Shown here one piece after another: positions 1 to 7,744 of a DNA stretch of 64,000 bases (position 1 is its first letter; the number at the start of each line of letters is the position of its first letter). The notes beneath the pieces are model-generated. The model was not told where the DNA came from. It was given only the letters and a program-made list of their open reading frames with translations, and did not search any database. This DNA comes from Arthrobacter sp. V1I7 (GTDB taxonomy: Bacteria > Actinomycetota > Actinomycetes > Actinomycetales > Micrococcaceae), in contig NZ_JAUSYS010000001.1 of assembly GCF_030817015.1 (NCBI RefSeq), positions 4,650,001 to 4,714,000 on the forward strand, given 5' to 3'. The position numbers and the translations under genes were made by a program.

Positions 1-409
1 GGCGGACGGAGTGGACGTCCACGTTGGTGGACGCGTTCTCGGTGTAGCTGCCCTTGAGCAGATGGGGGATGCCGCAGGCGAACTCGACGACTTCCTGGCC
101 CCGGGTGACTTCTCCGAGGGCATCGTCCAGGACCTTTCCGTGCTCCGAGGTGATGATGGCGGCGAGTTCGCCCTTGCGGGAGTTGAGCAGTTCGCGGAAG
201 GCGAAGAGGATCTGGGTGCGGCGGGCAATGGAGGTGTCGCGCCAGGCGGGGAACGCGGCCTTGGCGGCCGCAATGGCGGCATGGCTCTCGTCCTCGCTTG
301 CCAGCGAAACCTGGCCGGTGACCTTGCCCGTGGCCGGGTTCGTCACCGGGGCCGTGCGCGTGCCGGCAGGGACGTAGCTGCCGTTGATCCAGTGCTCGAT
401 GATGTTCAA
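1..409 (-). CDS. mmsA: CoA-acylating methylmalonate-semialdehyde dehydrogenase, N-terminal part (runs off the window)
   Basis: This enzyme oxidises malonate or methylmalonate semialdehyde to acetyl- or propionyl-CoA in valine, inositol and beta-alanine breakdown. About 136 N-terminal residues are visible, starting MNIIEHWINGSYV and followed by TNPATGKVTGQV and EHGKVLDDALGEVTRGQEVVEFA, the usual N-terminus of the MmsA/IolA branch of aldehyde dehydrogenases. The start is a TTG at 409 because GAGGAG lies just upstream on the minus strand and no in-frame ATG fits. The catalytic cysteine lies beyond the window. It is divergent from the PucR regulator with 111 bp between them, which suggests PucR control. 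Family assignment is firm; the exact substrate is inferred. Confidence 0.9.
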   Translation of the reverse strand, partial: MNIIEHWINGSYVPAGTRTAPVTNPATGKVTGQVSLASEDESHAAIAAAKAAFPAWRDTSIARRTQILFAFRELLNSRKGELAAIITSEHGKVLDDALGEVTRGQEVVEFACGIPHLLKGSYTENASTNVDVHSVR

Positions 410-484
410 GGTTTCTCCTCATGCGGTATTCGGGGGCGTTGCGTCCAGTGTCCCTGCCGGGAGACGGCGCCATAAGTGCCGATA

Positions 485-520
485 TGTAAGGCGAATCACA
501 TAATGGCTTACACTGTGTAA
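485..520. promoter_or_regulatory. mmsA-pucR divergent control region with stacked operators
   Basis: Three overlapping symmetric elements are visible: a CRP-like site TGTAA-N6-TCACA (485-500), an inverted repeat GTAAG-N16-CTTAC (486-511), and a perfect palindrome TTACAC-T-GTGTAA (508-520) ending one base before the pucR ATG. TACACT (509-514) lies exactly 6 nt before that ATG and could be the -10 of a leaderless transcript, so a protein bound at the palindrome would block pucR. Binding by PucR itself is inferred. Confidence 0.55.
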
Positions 521-2245
521 ATGTTGCCGACCGTCGGCTCGATCCTTGACCTTCCCGTTCTCCGCGATGCCGGTCCGCTCCTGCTCGGCGGCGCCGGGGC
601 CCTCGGCAACCCGGTGCGCTGGGTCCACGTGAGCGAATTGCTCGACCTTTCCGGGCTCCTGTCGGGCGGAGAGCTGGTGCTTACCACCGGACTGGAGCTG
701 GAAAAGGAACCCGGGCTCACGGCGTCGTTCATCAGGTCCCTGGAACAGGCGACGGCGTCGGGCCTGATTGTTGAACTCGTGGGCGACCGGAAGCGCAGCC
801 TGGATGCACTGCGGGCGGCCGCGCTGGGCACGGCCATGCCCGTGATCGTGGTGGAACGCCGGGTGCGGTTCGTGCAGGTCACCGAAATTGTGCACCGGAT
901 CATCGTCGCCGAACAGCTGGAGCGGGTCGAACGCGCCCGCGACGTCCACGAAGCCTTCACCGTGTTGAGCCTGGAAAGCGCGGGGACCGGGCAGGTGGTG
1001 GAGCAGGCGGCCGCCATGATCGGCGCCCCGGTGGTCCTGGAGGACCTCTCGCACCTCGTCCTCGCGTACTCGGCCCGCCAGCTCCGGACCACCGAACTGC
1101 TGGAGGACTGGGAGCGGCGGTCGCGGACCACGCCGGCGCCGCCCGAGACGAGCCGCACGGGGCCCGAGGCTTGGCTGCAGACGCCGGTCGGGGTGCGCCG
1201 GAACGTCTGGGGGCGGCTGGTGGTGCCGGTCCCCCTCGACGACGACGACGCGGCGGCCATGGTGCTCGAACGCGCGGCACAGACACTGGCGATCAACCGG
1301 CTCGCCGAACGGGACCGGCGGGAGCTGAGCCACCAGGCCCAGGCGGGGCTTCTCAACGCCCTGCGTCAGCCCCGCGGCCTGGGCGAGGACGAGGCGCAGG
1401 CCCGCGCCGCGGCGCTGGGACTCAGACGGTCGCCGTACTACCTGCCGATTGTGTTCAGGAGCGGCGGAGCAGCTTCTGGTGCCTCGCCGGAAGACGCGGA
1501 TCCGGGCGGTGACCCGCTCGCCGGGCAACAGGAGGAGCGTGCACTGCTGGAGCAGCTCGCCCGGGTCCTCAAATCCGTGTCAGGCAGTGCCCTGACCGCG
1601 AGCATCCGGTCCGGATCGGTCGGCATGATCCTGGCCATTCCCGCGAAGCAATTGGAGGATCCGACCCTGCAGCGTCTCGCCGATGCCCTCGCCGGCAGCG
1701 ACATGCCAGCCGGCCTTCCCTCCGGCGGAGGCCTGCCCGGCGGAGGCCCGCCCGGCGGAGGCGAGCCCCGCCGAGGCCTGCCCGGCGTTCCGACGGAGCC
1801 GTCATGGAGCGTCGGCGTCGGACATCTGAGGGGTTCCTTGCTCGAAGCGGCGGCGGGCATTGACGAGGCCTCCCACGTCGCCGAAACCGCGGCGACGCTG
1901 CGGGGTGACCGGAAGCCGTTCTACCGGGCGACGGACGTCCGGCTTCGGGGGCTGCTGGCCCTGCTCCGCAAGGATCCGCGCGTGCAGCAGTTCGCGGAGT
2001 CAGAACTGGAGGGTGTCCTGCAAACCGAGGCTCGCGACGGCGGCGGGCACCTGGAGCTGCTGGGCCAGTACCTCGAGTCCGGCGGCAACAAGGCGGCGCT
2101 GGCCCGCACCGGCTATCTCAGCCGGCCGACGCTGTACGCGCGGCTGGCCCGCCTTGAAGAGCTCCTCGGCGTGGACCTCGACGACGCGGAATCACGGACC
2201 TCGCTGCACGTCGCCCTCCTCCTGCATCGGCTCCGGGGCCTGTGA
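521..2245 (+). CDS. PucR-family transcriptional regulator
   Basis: PucR-family regulators control purine, GABA, beta-alanine or proline catabolism. The 574-residue protein has an N-terminal PucR domain (about residues 5-130, MLPTVGSILDLPVL... onwards), a central CdaR/GGDEF-like region, and a C-terminal PucR helix-turn-helix (about 520-570, with ALARTGYLSRPTLYARLARLEELL). A Gly/Pro-rich linker near residues 402-425 is encoded by a 15-bp tandem repeat and is not normal for the family. ATG 521 sits 6 nt after TACACT, so the mRNA may be leaderless. It is divergent from mmsA and 35 bp upstream of a LysR gene in the same direction. The effector is unknown; a ureide, beta-alanine or related amine is plausible from the neighbours. 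Confidence 0.88.
   Translation: MLPTVGSILDLPVLRDAGPLLLGGAGALGNPVRWVHVSELLDLSGLLSGGELVLTTGLELEKEPGLTASFIRSLEQATASGLIVELVGDRKRSLDALRAAALGTAMPVIVVERRVRFVQVTEIVHRIIVAEQLERVERARDVHEAFTVLSLESAGTGQVVEQAAAMIGAPVVLEDLSHLVLAYSARQLRTTELLEDWERRSRTTPAPPETSRTGPEAWLQTPVGVRRNVWGRLVVPVPLDDDDAAAMVLERAAQTLAINRLAERDRRELSHQAQAGLLNALRQPRGLGEDEAQARAAALGLRRSPYYLPIVFRSGGAASGASPEDADPGGDPLAGQQEERALLEQLARVLKSVSGSALTASIRSGSVGMILAIPAKQLEDPTLQRLADALAGSDMPAGLPSGGGLPGGGPPGGGEPRRGLPGVPTEPSWSVGVGHLRGSLLEAAAGIDEASHVAETAATLRGDRKPFYRATDVRLRGLLALLRKDPRVQQFAESELEGVLQTEARDGGGHLELLGQYLESGGNKAALARTGYLSRPTLYARLARLEELLGVDLDDAESRTSLHVALLLHRLRGL
1724..1783 (+). repeat. 15-bp tandem repeat, four units, inside the PucR gene
   Basis: Four consecutive 15-nt units of the form GGCGGAGGCCTGCCC begin at 1724, 1739, 1754 and 1769. 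Units 1-3 differ by one to three bases and unit 4 is more diverged. They encode GGGLP, GGGPP, GGGEP and RRGLP, a flexible linker. Unit length is a multiple of three, so copy-number change keeps the reading frame. Confidence 0.85.
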
Positions 2246-2280
2246 CCGCGCGAATCCGCGCAGAATGCGAGCATTGACGA

Positions 2281-3198
2281 ATGGCGAAGCCCTTTACCTT
2301 GACCCAGCTGCGGTATTTCGCGGTGGTGGCCGAGCTCGAAAACATGACAGCGGCAGCCGAAAGACTGCTCGTGACACAGTCCACCCTGTCCACCGCAATG
2401 GCCCAGCTCGAAGCAAGCTTGTCGACCCAGCTGTTTGTCCGGCTCCGGACCCGCGGCCTGCGGCTGACACCGTCCGGCCGGCAGCTTGCCCACGACATCA
2501 AGGTGCTGCTGGAGCATGCGGATTCGCTGTACGAGTCGGCCCGGGGGCTCGCGACAAGCCTGGTCGGAGAGCTCAAGGTGGGCGTGTTTGCGCCCCTGGC
2601 GCCCTTCAGGCTGCCCGCAATCCTGCAGACCTTCGAAGTGCAGCATCCGGGGGTCGAGGTCTCCTTTTTGGAGGCCGATCTGGCGAGTTTGCAGACCGCT
2701 CTCCTCGAAGGGCAGTGCGATGTCGCGTTGATGTACGGTCTCGGCCTGGGCCGGGGCTTCACCCACACGGTGCTCGAGCGGGTGCCCCCTCATGTGCTGG
2801 TCCATGCTGAACACCCAGCGGCGTCCCGGCCCGAGCGGAGCATCGCGCTGAAGGATCTCGACGGCGAACCGGCGGTGGTGCTGGATCTCCCGCACAGCAG
2901 GGAATACTACGAGCAGCTGTACGCGATCGCGGGGGTGGTTCCCAACGTCCGGCACCGCTTTGCGGGGTATGAAACGGTGCGCTCGTTTGTGGCGAAGGGG
3001 CACGGCTACGCCATGCTGAACCAGCGGCTCCACAGCGACCTGACGTATTCCGGCGGCAGGGTGGTGGCCCTGACCCTGACGGATGATTTCCCGCCGATCG
3101 AGGTGATGCTGGTCCGGCCCGAGGGGGTGCAACCCACCCGCCGGGCACTCGCCTTTGAGGAGACCTGCATTCGTCTCTACGGCGCCGTCCGGCAGTAA
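2281..3198 (+). CDS. LysR-family transcriptional regulator
   Basis: The 305-residue protein has the LysR layout. The N-terminal winged helix-turn-helix covers about residues 5-65 (FTLTQLRYFAVVAELENMTAAAERLLVTQSTLS...), and a periplasmic-binding-like effector domain covers about residues 90-300 (ELKVGVFAPLAPF...). It follows the PucR gene by 35 bp and precedes, on the same strand, a transporter, an M20 hydrolase and an amidase, so it probably activates that operon. The 230 bp downstream, before the leader ORF, would hold its target site. The inducer cannot be read from the sequence. Confidence 0.9.
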   Translation: MAKPFTLTQLRYFAVVAELENMTAAAERLLVTQSTLSTAMAQLEASLSTQLFVRLRTRGLRLTPSGRQLAHDIKVLLEHADSLYESARGLATSLVGELKVGVFAPLAPFRLPAILQTFEVQHPGVEVSFLEADLASLQTALLEGQCDVALMYGLGLGRGFTHTVLERVPPHVLVHAEHPAASRPERSIALKDLDGEPAVVLDLPHSREYYEQLYAIAGVVPNVRHRFAGYETVRSFVAKGHGYAMLNQRLHSDLTYSGGRVVALTLTDDFPPIEVMLVRPEGVQPTRRALAFEETCIRLYGAVRQ

Positions 3199-3303
3199 TC
3201 GTGGGCGACTCCCCCGGCGCATACGCGACTGTAACAGGGCAAGTCCGAAAAAATCAGCATCGACAAAATCTATCGGTTCGGCCAAAACAATCAATTGGAC
3301 AGA

Positions 3304-3319
3304 TGTGAACCGAATCACA
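3304..3319. promoter_or_regulatory. CRP/GlxR-type site upstream of the transporter-hydrolase-amidase operon
   Basis: The 16-bp palindrome TGTGA-ACCGAA-TCACA matches the CRP consensus TGTGA-N6-TCACA at all ten positions. It lies about 115 bp before the leader ORF at 3433, in the 230-bp gap after the LysR gene. This suggests cAMP-dependent catabolite control; binding is inferred. The rest of the gap is AT-richer than its surroundings and probably contains the operon promoter. Confidence 0.6.
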
Positions 3320-3432
3320 CACAGTTGGTGCAGTGCGGTGGTGCCGGAGGGAGCCCATCGGCAAATCCCGCGCAAATGACGGCCCTTGGCCGAGTCCGAC
3401 GCGCGACAACCATATTGATCAAAGGAGATTCA

Positions 3433-3582
3433 ATGGTTCCGATTCACGCCCCAGGTGTCCGACATATGTCCGGACCGCCGCTTCCCGGCAACACCGCGGC
3501 AACATCAGCAGATTTCAATTCCCGGGCCCGTAACGCGACAGCGAACTTCGGAAACACCGCACCTCTAGCGTGGCTGTCATGA
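3433..3582 (+). CDS. short upstream ORF (49 aa) translationally coupled to the MFS gene
   Basis: ATG 3433 follows a strong ribosome-binding site, AAAGGAG, at 3421-3427. The 49-codon ORF (MVPIHAPGVRHMSG... ending APLAWLS) stops at TGA 3580-3582, which overlaps the ATG at 3579 of the transporter gene as ATGA. The transporter start has no Shine-Dalgarno of its own, so the small ORF is likely what brings ribosomes to it. I recognise no domain. It could be a leader peptide or simply the real ribosome entry for the operon; that it is translated is inferred from the RBS and the overlap. Confidence 0.5.
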   Translation: MVPIHAPGVRHMSGPPLPGNTAATSADFNSRARNATANFGNTAPLAWLS

Positions 3583-4949
3583 CGATCAACGACATCACGG
3601 ACCCCCCGGTGTCCGCTTCCCAGACCACTCCATCCGCCCCGGCCCTGGACAAGGACGCCCCGCGGTCCGGACCCCTCGGCATCACCAGGATGCAGAAGCG
3701 GGTCCTCGCCGGCGGCAGCATCGGGCAGTTCATCGAGTTCTACGATTTCACGCTCTACGGCCTCACCGCCGTCATCTTCTCGCAACTGTTCTTCCCGGGC
3801 AGCAACCCCGTCACGGCCATGCTTGCCACTTTCGCCACCTTCGGCGTCGCCTTCGTGGTCCGCCCCATCGGCGGCCTGTTCTTCGGCGCGCTCGGCGACC
3901 GGATCGGCCGTCGCCGGGTCCTGACCATCACGCTCGTCGCCATCGGCGGGGCCACCGCCCTGATGGGGCTGCTGCCGACCTACGGCCAGATCGGCGCCTG
4001 GGCACCGGTGTTGCTGGTCCTCTGCCGGCTGGTCCAGGGCTTCTCGGCCGGCGGCGAATCGGTGGGAGCGCCGTCGTTTGTCTTCGAGCATGCCCCGGTC
4101 AGCCGCCGCGGGTTCTGGCTCAACATCACCATCGCCGCCACGGCGCTGCCCTCCGTCGTGGCCGGTTCGATGATCCTCATCCTGAGCCAGTCAATGCCCA
4201 ACGAAGCCTTCATGGCGTGGGGCTGGCGCCTGCCGTTCCTGCTGGCCCTGCCGCTCGCCCTGTTCGGCGTCTGGATCCGCAGCCGGACGGTGGAAAGCGA
4301 TGCGTTCAATGAGGCCAAGGCTGCCCGGACCAAGGAATTCAGCCCGGTCCGCGAAGCCTTCCGCGAAAACCGGCTCCGTATGGTCCAGGTCATCTTCGTC
4401 ATGGGCCTCACCGCAATGGGCTTCTACTTCCTCTCGGCCTATTTCGTCTCCTACGTCCAGACCACCGGCCACCTGAGCCGTGAGCAGTCTCTCCTGGTCA
4501 ACGCCGCCGCCCTCGCCCTCTACGCCGTCCTGCTTCCTCTCGGCGGCCGGCTCGGCGACCGCTTCGGCCGCAAACCAATGCTCATTGCCGGTTCGGCCGC
4601 GCTGGCCCTGCTTTCCGTGCCGAGCTTCATGCTGGTGACCAGCGGCAGCCTCCCTCTCGCCCTCCTGGGCCAGTCCCTCTTCGTGGTGGCGCTCTGCATC
4701 TACGGCGGAGGCTGCTACACCTTCTTCGTTGAAATCTTCACGACCCGCACCCGCTTCACCTCGGCGGCCATCAGCTACAACGGCGCCTACGCGCTCTTCG
4801 GCGGCACCGCACCGTTCATCGGTACCGCCCTCGTCGGCGGCACCGGAGTGCCCCACGCGCCCGGCTTCTACATGGCCGCGGCGGCCGCCGTCGTGCTCCT
4901 CCTGGTGCTGTTCACCAAGGTTCCCGAGACGCGCGGCCGCATGGGCTGA
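3579..4949 (+). CDS. MFS transporter, metabolite:H+ symporter (MHS) type
   Basis: This is a 12-helix inner-membrane proton symporter of the major facilitator superfamily. Visible signs are the MHS-type start of helix 1 (GGSIGQFIEFYDFTLYGLTA), the loop 2-3 motif GALGDRIGRRRVL, RLVQGFSAGGESVGA in helix 4, and a second-half repeat GGRLGDRFGRKPML. MHS members import organic acids, betaines or related solutes. Two starts are possible: GTG 3570 and ATG 3579. I prefer 3579 because it overlaps the stop of the small ORF upstream as ATGA. It is followed 45 bp later by the M20 hydrolase with a short gap, so it probably imports that enzyme's substrate. Confidence 0.9.
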   Translation: MTINDITDPPVSASQTTPSAPALDKDAPRSGPLGITRMQKRVLAGGSIGQFIEFYDFTLYGLTAVIFSQLFFPGSNPVTAMLATFATFGVAFVVRPIGGLFFGALGDRIGRRRVLTITLVAIGGATALMGLLPTYGQIGAWAPVLLVLCRLVQGFSAGGESVGAPSFVFEHAPVSRRGFWLNITIAATALPSVVAGSMILILSQSMPNEAFMAWGWRLPFLLALPLALFGVWIRSRTVESDAFNEAKAARTKEFSPVREAFRENRLRMVQVIFVMGLTAMGFYFLSAYFVSYVQTTGHLSREQSLLVNAAALALYAVLLPLGGRLGDRFGRKPMLIAGSAALALLSVPSFMLVTSGSLPLALLGQSLFVVALCIYGGGCYTFFVEIFTTRTRFTSAAISYNGAYALFGGTAPFIGTALVGGTGVPHAPGFYMAAAAAVVLLLVLFTKVPETRGRMG

Positions 4950-4994
4950 GCCCGCCGCCCCACCCGCTCCACCGCAACAGACAAAGGACTTCCC

Positions 4995-6260
4995 ATGAAC
5001 TCAGCAGCTTTCCTCGAAGACTTCCACCAGGTCGCCACCATCGGCGCCACGCCCGATAACGGCGTCGACCGCCAGGCCGCAACGCCGGAGGATGCGCAGA
5101 CACGCCACTGGTTCGCCGGGTGGGTGCGCGACGCCGGATGGGAACTCCGGGTGGACGGAATCGGCAACATGTTCGGGCTGCTGGAGTGGACGCCGGGGGC
5201 ACCCTATGTGCTGGTCGGGTCCCACCTGGACAGCCAGCCGCTCGGCGGCCGGTTCGACGGCGCGTACGGCGTCGTTGCCGCCCTGCACGCGGCCCGGCGG
5301 CTGGACACCGAGGTTGCCGAGGGCGGGGCCGCGCCGCGGTTCAACCTGGCGGTGGTGAACTGGTTCAACGAGGAGGGCGGCCGGTTCGCCCCGAGCATCA
5401 TGGGAAGTTCGGTGTTTGCGGGACTCCTGCAGCGGGAACAGATGCTCGATGTTGCGGACCTGCAGGGCATCACGGTCCGTGCGGCGCTGGACGGCATCGG
5501 GTACCTCGGCACGGATGAGGGGCCCAAGGCCGCCGGCTACGCCGAGATCCACATCGAGCAGGGCCGGATCCTGGAACGCGAGGGCACCGCCGTCGGCCTG
5601 GTGGACAGCAGCTGGTACACGCAGAAACTGGACATCGAGGTGCTCGGCGAACAGTCGCATACCGGAGCGACGGCCATGGCGGACCGGCATGACGCCCTGG
5701 TGGCGGCCGCCAAGATCATTCTTATGGTGCACGACGTCACGAGGGACTTCGCCGAGGAGGCCCTCGTCTCATCGGTGGGGCAGCTGACACTGGAGCCGAA
5801 CTCGCCCATTGTGGTGGCCCGAAGGGTCCATCTCGTCGCGGACCTCCGCTCCGGCGATCCGGACATCGTCAGGGCGGCCCGCGCCAAACTCATCGCCGAC
5901 ATCGACGTGCTGGCGCGCGAGCACGACATCAAAGTCAATGTGAAGGACTTCGACATCCGGCCGATCCGCCGCTTCCCCGAAGGCGGACTCGAGCTCGCGG
6001 ACAAGGTGGCTGCAGACCTGGGCCTTTCCGCACGGCGGATCCAGACCATGGCCGGCCACGATTCCGTGGCCATGAACACGATGGCGCCGTCGGTCATGCT
6101 CTTCATCCCCAGCGTCGACGGCGTCTCGCACTGCGAACGGGAATTCAGCACCGACGAGGACATGGTTGCCGGCGTGGACATGCTCACCGGTGTGGCCCGG
6201 GAGCTGGTAGCCGGCGCGCTGGCCGGTGCCGCCTCCGAGCCGACGGCGGCCCTGGCATGA
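4995..6260 (+). CDS. Zn-dependent amidohydrolase, M20 family (allantoate / N-carbamoyl amino acid hydrolase type)
   Basis: Enzymes of this family hydrolyse allantoate, ureidoglycolate, N-carbamoyl-L-amino acids or beta-ureidopropionate, releasing CO2 and ammonia. The 421-residue length is typical. Di-metal ligands are visible in order: GSHLDSQ (His77), GRFDG (Asp88), NEEGGRF (Glu126-Glu127), EIHIEQG (His186) and, near the C-terminus, DGVSHCERE. SHTGATAMADRHDAL belongs to the dimerisation domain. The start is preceded by a short AAAGGA. It overlaps the amidase gene by 4 bp (ATGA). With mmsA nearby, a route via N-carbamoyl-beta-alanine and malonate semialdehyde is attractive but unproven; allantoate is the main alternative. 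Confidence 0.88.
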   Translation: MNSAAFLEDFHQVATIGATPDNGVDRQAATPEDAQTRHWFAGWVRDAGWELRVDGIGNMFGLLEWTPGAPYVLVGSHLDSQPLGGRFDGAYGVVAALHAARRLDTEVAEGGAAPRFNLAVVNWFNEEGGRFAPSIMGSSVFAGLLQREQMLDVADLQGITVRAALDGIGYLGTDEGPKAAGYAEIHIEQGRILEREGTAVGLVDSSWYTQKLDIEVLGEQSHTGATAMADRHDALVAAAKIILMVHDVTRDFAEEALVSSVGQLTLEPNSPIVVARRVHLVADLRSGDPDIVRAARAKLIADIDVLAREHDIKVNVKDFDIRPIRRFPEGGLELADKVAADLGLSARRIQTMAGHDSVAMNTMAPSVMLFIPSVDGVSHCEREFSTDEDMVAGVDMLTGVARELVAGALAGAASEPTAALA

Positions 6261-7696
6261 CCGAACTGCACTACCTCGACGCCGGCACGGCGCTGCGGCT
6301 CTTCCGCTCCCGGGAGCTCTCGCCGGTGGAGCTCATGGAAGCGGTGATCACCCGGACGGAGGCCGTCAACGGAGGAATCAACGCCCTGACGGAAACCCTG
6401 TTCGACGAGGCGATGCCGGCGGCACGGCAGGCCGCTGCCAGGTATGCGCGGGGCCGGGACCTCACACCGCTGCTGGGGCTGCCGGTAGCGGCAAAGGAAA
6501 AGCACGGGCTCAGGGGACGCACCCTTTCGCAGGGGCTCGTGGCCCGCAAGGGGGAGCTGGCGCAGGCGGACCATCCCGTCGTCGACCGGATCCAGCGCGC
6601 CGGCGGAATCATCCATGCCCGCACCACCACGCCCGAATACAGCTGTGCCACCGTCACCCACAGTCCTCTGTGGGGAGTCACGCGCAACCCCTGGAACCGG
6701 CAGTATTCCCCGGGTGGCTCCTCCGGCGGTTCCGGGGCGGCACTGGCCGCCGGGCTGGCGCCGCTCGCCACCGCCTCCGACATCGCGGGTTCAACCCGCC
6801 TGCCGGCGTCCTTCACCGGGACCGTCGGCTATAAGGCACCCTACGGACGGATTCCCGGCCTGGCCCCGCTCTCCGCGGACCACTACCGCGGCGACGGCCC
6901 GATGGCACGGACCGTGGCGGACGCGGCCTTGCTGGCGAACGTCATGGCGGGCCGTCATCCGGGCGACCATACCTCCCTCGCCGGAGGCCCGGCGTTGTCC
7001 TGCCCGCCGGGCGCCGACGCCGCCTCGGCAGTGGCCGGCATGCGCATCGCACTGTGCATCCGGCTGGGGAACTATCCCGTCGCCGCCGACATCGAGGCCA
7101 ATACGCGTGACGTGGCAGCAGCCTTGCGTGCCGCCGGGGCCGTGGTGGAAGAGATCGAGCTGCCCTGGACCACGGCGGACATCAGCCGGACCATGTTCAC
7201 CCACTTCGGCTACCTCCTCGGTCCGGCCATGGAGGACGAGACCGCGGAGTCTCCAGAGCTGCTGGCCCCGTACACACGGCGGTTCATGGCGGACGCGCGG
7301 AAAGCCGCCGCGGAAAACCGGTTCATCGATGGTATCCGGGCGGAAACGAGTATGCAGGCCGAGCTTGCCGCGGCGATGTCCGGCTTCGACGCCCTGGTCT
7401 GCCCGGCCTCGGCCGTGGCCGCCCTGGATGCGGACGGCATGTACCTCGAGGGCATCGACGCCGGCGGCGTGCGGCTCGAGCACTACTGGCAGGGGCACAT
7501 GACGGCACCCTTCAACATCACCAACCGTTGCCCCGTCCTTGCCGTGCCGAGCGGCATGGCCGACTGCGGCATCCCGACGGGAGTGCAGATCGTCGGCCAT
7601 CCATTCGATGACGCCACAGTCTTCAGCGTGGGCGCCGCCGTGGAGGCGGTGCGGCCCTGGGCCGGGCGCCGTCCGGACCTCCTGGTGAACCACTAG
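6257..7696 (+). CDS. Amidase signature family enzyme
   Basis: Amidase-signature enzymes cleave C-N bonds with a Ser-cisSer-Lys triad. The 479-residue protein shows the Gly/Ser-rich signature YSPGGSSGGSGAALAAG followed by ATASDIAGSTRLPAS, which carries both serines, and an upstream lysine in GLPVAAKEKHGL. The usual residue after that lysine is Asp; here it is Glu, a mild departure. The ATG at 6257 overlaps the hydrolase stop, so the two are translated together. It probably supplies or further degrades the M20 substrate, for example by opening an amide. Exact specificity cannot be read from the sequence. Confidence 0.88.
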   Translation: MTELHYLDAGTALRLFRSRELSPVELMEAVITRTEAVNGGINALTETLFDEAMPAARQAAARYARGRDLTPLLGLPVAAKEKHGLRGRTLSQGLVARKGELAQADHPVVDRIQRAGGIIHARTTTPEYSCATVTHSPLWGVTRNPWNRQYSPGGSSGGSGAALAAGLAPLATASDIAGSTRLPASFTGTVGYKAPYGRIPGLAPLSADHYRGDGPMARTVADAALLANVMAGRHPGDHTSLAGGPALSCPPGADAASAVAGMRIALCIRLGNYPVAADIEANTRDVAAALRAAGAVVEEIELPWTTADISRTMFTHFGYLLGPAMEDETAESPELLAPYTRRFMADARKAAAENRFIDGIRAETSMQAELAAAMSGFDALVCPASAVAALDADGMYLEGIDAGGVRLEHYWQGHMTAPFNITNRCPVLAVPSGMADCGIPTGVQIVGHPFDDATVFSVGAAVEAVRPWAGRRPDLLVNH

Positions 7697-7744
7697 CAGC
7701 CGGCCCCCTCGGCCGGCACGTCCGTCCGTGGGAAGATTGACGGC

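Noticed and set aside
1724..1783. CRISPR-like direct repeats
   Set aside because: Units are contiguous 15-mers without spacers and lie in frame in a coding gene.
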